A stretch of 9,426 bases of DNA from Gammaproteobacteria bacterium (lineage in GTDB: Bacteria; Pseudomonadota; Gammaproteobacteria; Arenicellales; JAOTYS01): positions 1-9,426 of the forward strand of contig JAOTYS010000154.1 of assembly GCA_029861795.1 (NCBI GenBank). The letters run 5' to 3'. Position numbers and translations under genes: made by a program. The notes below the pieces were generated by a model. The model did no database searches, had not been told where the DNA came from, and was given only the letters and a program-made list of their open reading frames with translations. Below are positions 7,438 to 9,426 of this stretch, piece after piece. How positions within the stretch are numbered: position 1 is the first letter of the stretch; the number at the start of each line of letters is the position of its first letter.

Positions 7438-8214
7438 TCAACCGGCGACAACACGAGTGCCGCCAAGATAAGATTCCAACACTTGGGGGTTCGTTTGAAT
7501 CTCAACCGGCGTACCTTCCGCCATCACTGTGCCGACATCTAGCACATAAACAAAGTCACACACTTCGCTGATTACTCGCATGTTGTGCTCGACAATGAAA
7601 ATAGAGATGTCGTGTTCGCGATTCATGCGTCTTAGCGCATCGAGAATCACATTAACGAGGGTCGGGTTGACGCCTGCGGTGGGTTCATCCAGTAGACAGA
7701 GCGAAGACCGAGCCATGAATACTCGCCCGAGATCCACCAGTTTACGCTGTCCACCTGAGAGATTGCCTACGTACTCGTTGGCGACATGAGTCAACCCGAG
7801 AATTCCAAGCACCTCCTTAGCATAAAGAAGGTTCTCTCGTTCGTTTCGAGTGATACGCGCTAGCCCGAGCACGGATGACATCAGGTTGTGTTCGTGTTGG
7901 CGGGATGCCGCAGTCAGCAAGTTTTCTAGCGTCGTCAATCGCTGACCGCCTTCGGAAAGCTGGAAAGTGCGCATTATGCCGCGGGCAGCAACCTTGTGAG
8001 GCGCAAGCGAGTCTATACGATGGCCGTTTAATGTGACGCTGCCGGCATCGGCCTTCTGAAAGCCGCTGATAATCTCAAACAACGTACTCTTGCCTGAGCC
8101 ATTGGGCCCGATCAGGCCGGTGATGCGGTTTTCCTCCACATTGAGCCATACATCCTGGAGTGCCATGAGCGGCCCGAAACTCTTATAGATGCCTTTGACT
8201 TCTAGGAGTGCCAT
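7438..8214 (-). CDS. livG: LivG-type ABC transporter ATP-binding protein, second system
   Basis: A complete 258-residue ATPase and first gene of the - strand cluster. Walker A GPNGSGKST is at 36-44, the Q-loop Gln at 85 (RTFQ), signature LSGGQ at 152-156 (the standard form, not the LAYGAQ of the + strand LivG), Walker B LCLLDEP at 172-178, AGVNP after it, and the H-loop His210 in VEHN. The insertion after the Q-loop (about 105-135), longer than in LivF, is typical of LivG. The ATG at 8214 has no clear Shine-Dalgarno: the preceding bases are A-rich (agtaaaaagcagtc). A perfect stem-loop lies 30 bases upstream. Supplies ATP hydrolysis for the second importer together with the LivF-like protein. 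Confidence 0.94.
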   Translation of the reverse strand: MALLEVKGIYKSFGPLMALQDVWLNVEENRITGLIGPNGSGKSTLFEIISGFQKADAGSVTLNGHRIDSLAPHKVAARGIMRTFQLSEGGQRLTTLENLLTAASRQHEHNLMSSVLGLARITRNERENLLYAKEVLGILGLTHVANEYVGNLSGGQRKLVDLGRVFMARSSLCLLDEPTAGVNPTLVNVILDALRRMNREHDISIFIVEHNMRVISEVCDFVYVLDVGTVMAEGTPVEIQTNPQVLESYLGGTRVVAG

Positions 8215-8244
8215 GACTGCTTTTTACTGTATTTTTGTTACTAC

Positions 8245-8269
8245 GTCGATGCGTCTGGGGCGCATCGAC
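8245..8269 (-). promoter_or_regulatory. Perfect 9-bp stem-loop upstream of the second livG
   Basis: GTCGATGCG (8245-8253) and CGCATCGAC (8261-8269) are exact reverse complements with a 7-base loop. It ends 30 bases before the livG start at 8214. On neither strand does a T-run follow directly, so it is not a normal intrinsic terminator. It could be a regulator-binding palindrome or a hairpin in the livG mRNA leader. The structure is plain; the role is inferred. Confidence 0.6.
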
Positions 8270-8586
8270 CATAAATTCCGATTCAACTTAAGCGATGTCT
8301 CCGTTGACTCGAATGTCTTGATCGGTCGACTAGCTGGTATCGTTGCTGCCTTTCCGGGATCGCCCATGCGGCCCCAAGGGTATATAGGCGGTCACCTTCT
8401 CAAGTTCGTGAGAGAGAACCTTGCTCGCACTCGTTTACCCGATTAGTCTTGCGTCAAACAATACGCTGCGGGGCTCCTGTCTGTACTCACCTCTCAGTGG
8501 CGAATAGAGTACGTAACAACACCACGAGCTGTAACCATCGAGGACAGTGGTTGTTGCCATCAAAGCAAGTTCTTCCGCCCACGACT

Positions 8587-8591
8587 AGGAG
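8587..8591 (+). promoter_or_regulatory. Shine-Dalgarno of the racemase-family gene
   Basis: AGGAG stands 7 bases before the ATG at 8599 and fixes that start. Confidence 0.75.
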
Positions 8592-8598
8592 CCAAGCC

Positions 8599-9426
8599 AT
8601 GAGCAATCTGTTCCGACGCACAATCCAAACTGTGGACTCACATACTGAGGGCAACTCCACCCGCGTCATCACCGGTGGCTATCCGATTCCACCTGGCACC
8701 ACACTGCTGCAAAAACGCCAGTGGCTTGCAAGTAATGACGATGGACTTCGGCGGATGCTCAATTTCGAGCCGCGCGGTCACGGCATGATGTGCTCAGTTC
8801 TATTGATGCCACCACTCATTGCCGAGGCAGATTTCTCAGTCATCATTATGGAGCAGGATGAATATGTCCCAATGTGCGGGCACTGTATCATCGGCGCTGC
8901 CACAACGGTGGTGGCGACCGGTATGGTCCATGCTACGGAACCCATCACCACGGTTTGTTTTGAGACCCCCGCGGGGCTTGTCAGCTGCGACGTCCATGTG
9001 AGCGACGAAACGATCTCCTGCGTAAGCTTTGTCAATGTGGAGTCGTTTCTGCTCCTACGGGATACTGTGGTCGAGGTCGCTGAACTCGGACGGCTTACCG
9101 TGGACATCGCCTATGGGGGTGACTTTTACGTTTTTGTCGATGCCGATGCTCTGGGTATCCAGCTCGGTCCCCATAACGATGGCGAAATTGTCGGTGCAGC
9201 GAATCGCATTATCCCTGCGGTCAACGCCCAGCTCGAAATTCGTCATCCGCTACGCCCAGACATCAACCGATGTTATCAAACCCTGTTTACCACCACTAAT
9301 ACGACCTCCGGCGACTTCAAGCAAACTGTTGTCGCACCACCGGGTTCACTCGACCGCTCGCCGTGCGGAACAGGCACCAGCGCACGTGTCGCCGCACTCT
9401 ACACCCGTGGTGAAATCGGTATTGAC
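8599..9426 (+). CDS. Proline racemase / hydroxyproline 2-epimerase family protein, 5' part
   Basis: The first 276 residues of a protein that runs off the right edge; family members are usually about 310-345 residues, so some 40-70 are missing. Family marks are TVDSHTEGNSTRV (11-23), RGHGMM (59-64), the first catalytic cysteine in VPMCGHCIIGAAT (Cys93, His95), FETPAGLV (121-128), YGGDFYVFVDADALG (172-186) and the second catalytic cysteine in DRSPCGTGTSA (Cys256). Having both cysteines points to a two-base racemase or epimerase acting on proline or 4-hydroxyproline; trans-3-hydroxyproline dehydratases have Thr at the second position. The residue after CGH is Cys, whereas I recall Asn, Gly or Ser as common, so the exact substrate is open. 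The enzyme lacks a signal peptide and is presumably cytoplasmic. It is divergent from a complete importer, which may bring in its substrate. Confidence 0.92.
   Translation, partial: MSNLFRRTIQTVDSHTEGNSTRVITGGYPIPPGTTLLQKRQWLASNDDGLRRMLNFEPRGHGMMCSVLLMPPLIAEADFSVIIMEQDEYVPMCGHCIIGAATTVVATGMVHATEPITTVCFETPAGLVSCDVHVSDETISCVSFVNVESFLLLRDTVVEVAELGRLTVDIAYGGDFYVFVDADALGIQLGPHNDGEIVGAANRIIPAVNAQLEIRHPLRPDINRCYQTLFTTTNTTSGDFKQTVVAPPGSLDRSPCGTGTSARVAALYTRGEIGID

Larger units (their letters stand above)
8215..8598. other. Divergent intergenic region between the second importer and the racemase-family gene
   Basis: 384 bases between two divergent starts, so both promoters should be here. Visible elements are the stem-loop at 8245-8269, an imperfect inverted repeat at 8515-8555 (AACAAC-AC-CAC against GTGGTTGTT, 21-base loop) and the racemase ribosome binding site. 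A TTGACT at 8304-8309 and a TATATA at 8381-8386 do not pair with good partner hexamers, and I cannot name a convincing promoter for either direction. A + strand reading frame at 8189-8446 overlaps the livG start and has no ribosome binding site or family resemblance. Confidence 0.55.

Noticed and set aside
8304..8333. TTGACT as the -35 box of a racemase promoter
   Set aside because: No acceptable -10 hexamer occurs 16-19 bases downstream.
8189..8446. 85-residue + strand reading frame in the divergent region
   Set aside because: It overlaps the livG start, includes the stem-loop, and shows neither a Shine-Dalgarno nor protein-like family features.
8778..9246. - strand reading frames of 109 and 63 residues
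   Set aside because: They are antisense to the racemase-family gene, whose + strand frame is open from 8599 to the end with all family motifs.

Overview
The window is bacterial chromosomal DNA, dense in genes for branched-chain-amino-acid-type (LIV/HAAT family) ABC importers, with the start of a proline racemase-family enzyme at its right edge. Roughly balanced base composition and a small three-helix membrane protein resembling DUF6867, a family I associate with alphaproteobacterial liv clusters, suggest an alphaproteobacterium, possibly environmental or marine. That placement is inference. I see no RNA genes, insertion sequences, CRISPR arrays or phage genes.

Left block (1-2992, + strand): the 3' end of a livG ATPase, a complete livF ATPase and the DUF6867-like membrane protein form the tail of an operon whose permease genes (livH, livM) would lie left of the window. 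After a 301-base gap with a possible promoter and a perfect 8-bp inverted repeat comes a classical LivJ/LivK-like periplasmic binding protein. It has a strong ribosome binding site and a clear intrinsic terminator.

Right block (3253-8214, - strand, convergent with the first): a complete second importer. In transcription order it is livG-like ATPase, livF-like ATPase, a 422-residue binding protein, livH-like permease and livM-like permease. A 221-base gap before the binding protein carries a good sigma70-type promoter candidate (TTGACA, 17 bases, AATAGT) and a strong Shine-Dalgarno, so the binding protein and permeases may be transcribed separately from the ATPases. The two systems are not recent copies: their binding proteins differ in length, cysteine content and ligand-pocket motif.

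Right edge (8215-9426): a 384-base divergent intergenic region holds a perfect 9-bp stem-loop just upstream of the - strand livG. A proline racemase / hydroxyproline 2-epimerase family gene then starts at 8599 and runs off the window. It retains both catalytic-type cysteines. Its divergent position next to a complete importer suggests that the second transporter takes up proline, hydroxyproline or a related imino acid or betaine, which the racemase or epimerase then processes. This link is the main functional hypothesis. I found no clearly novel system; the most interesting items are the racemase-transporter pairing, the CGHC variant of its active-site motif, the unusual gene order of the second importer and the two intergenic palindromes.
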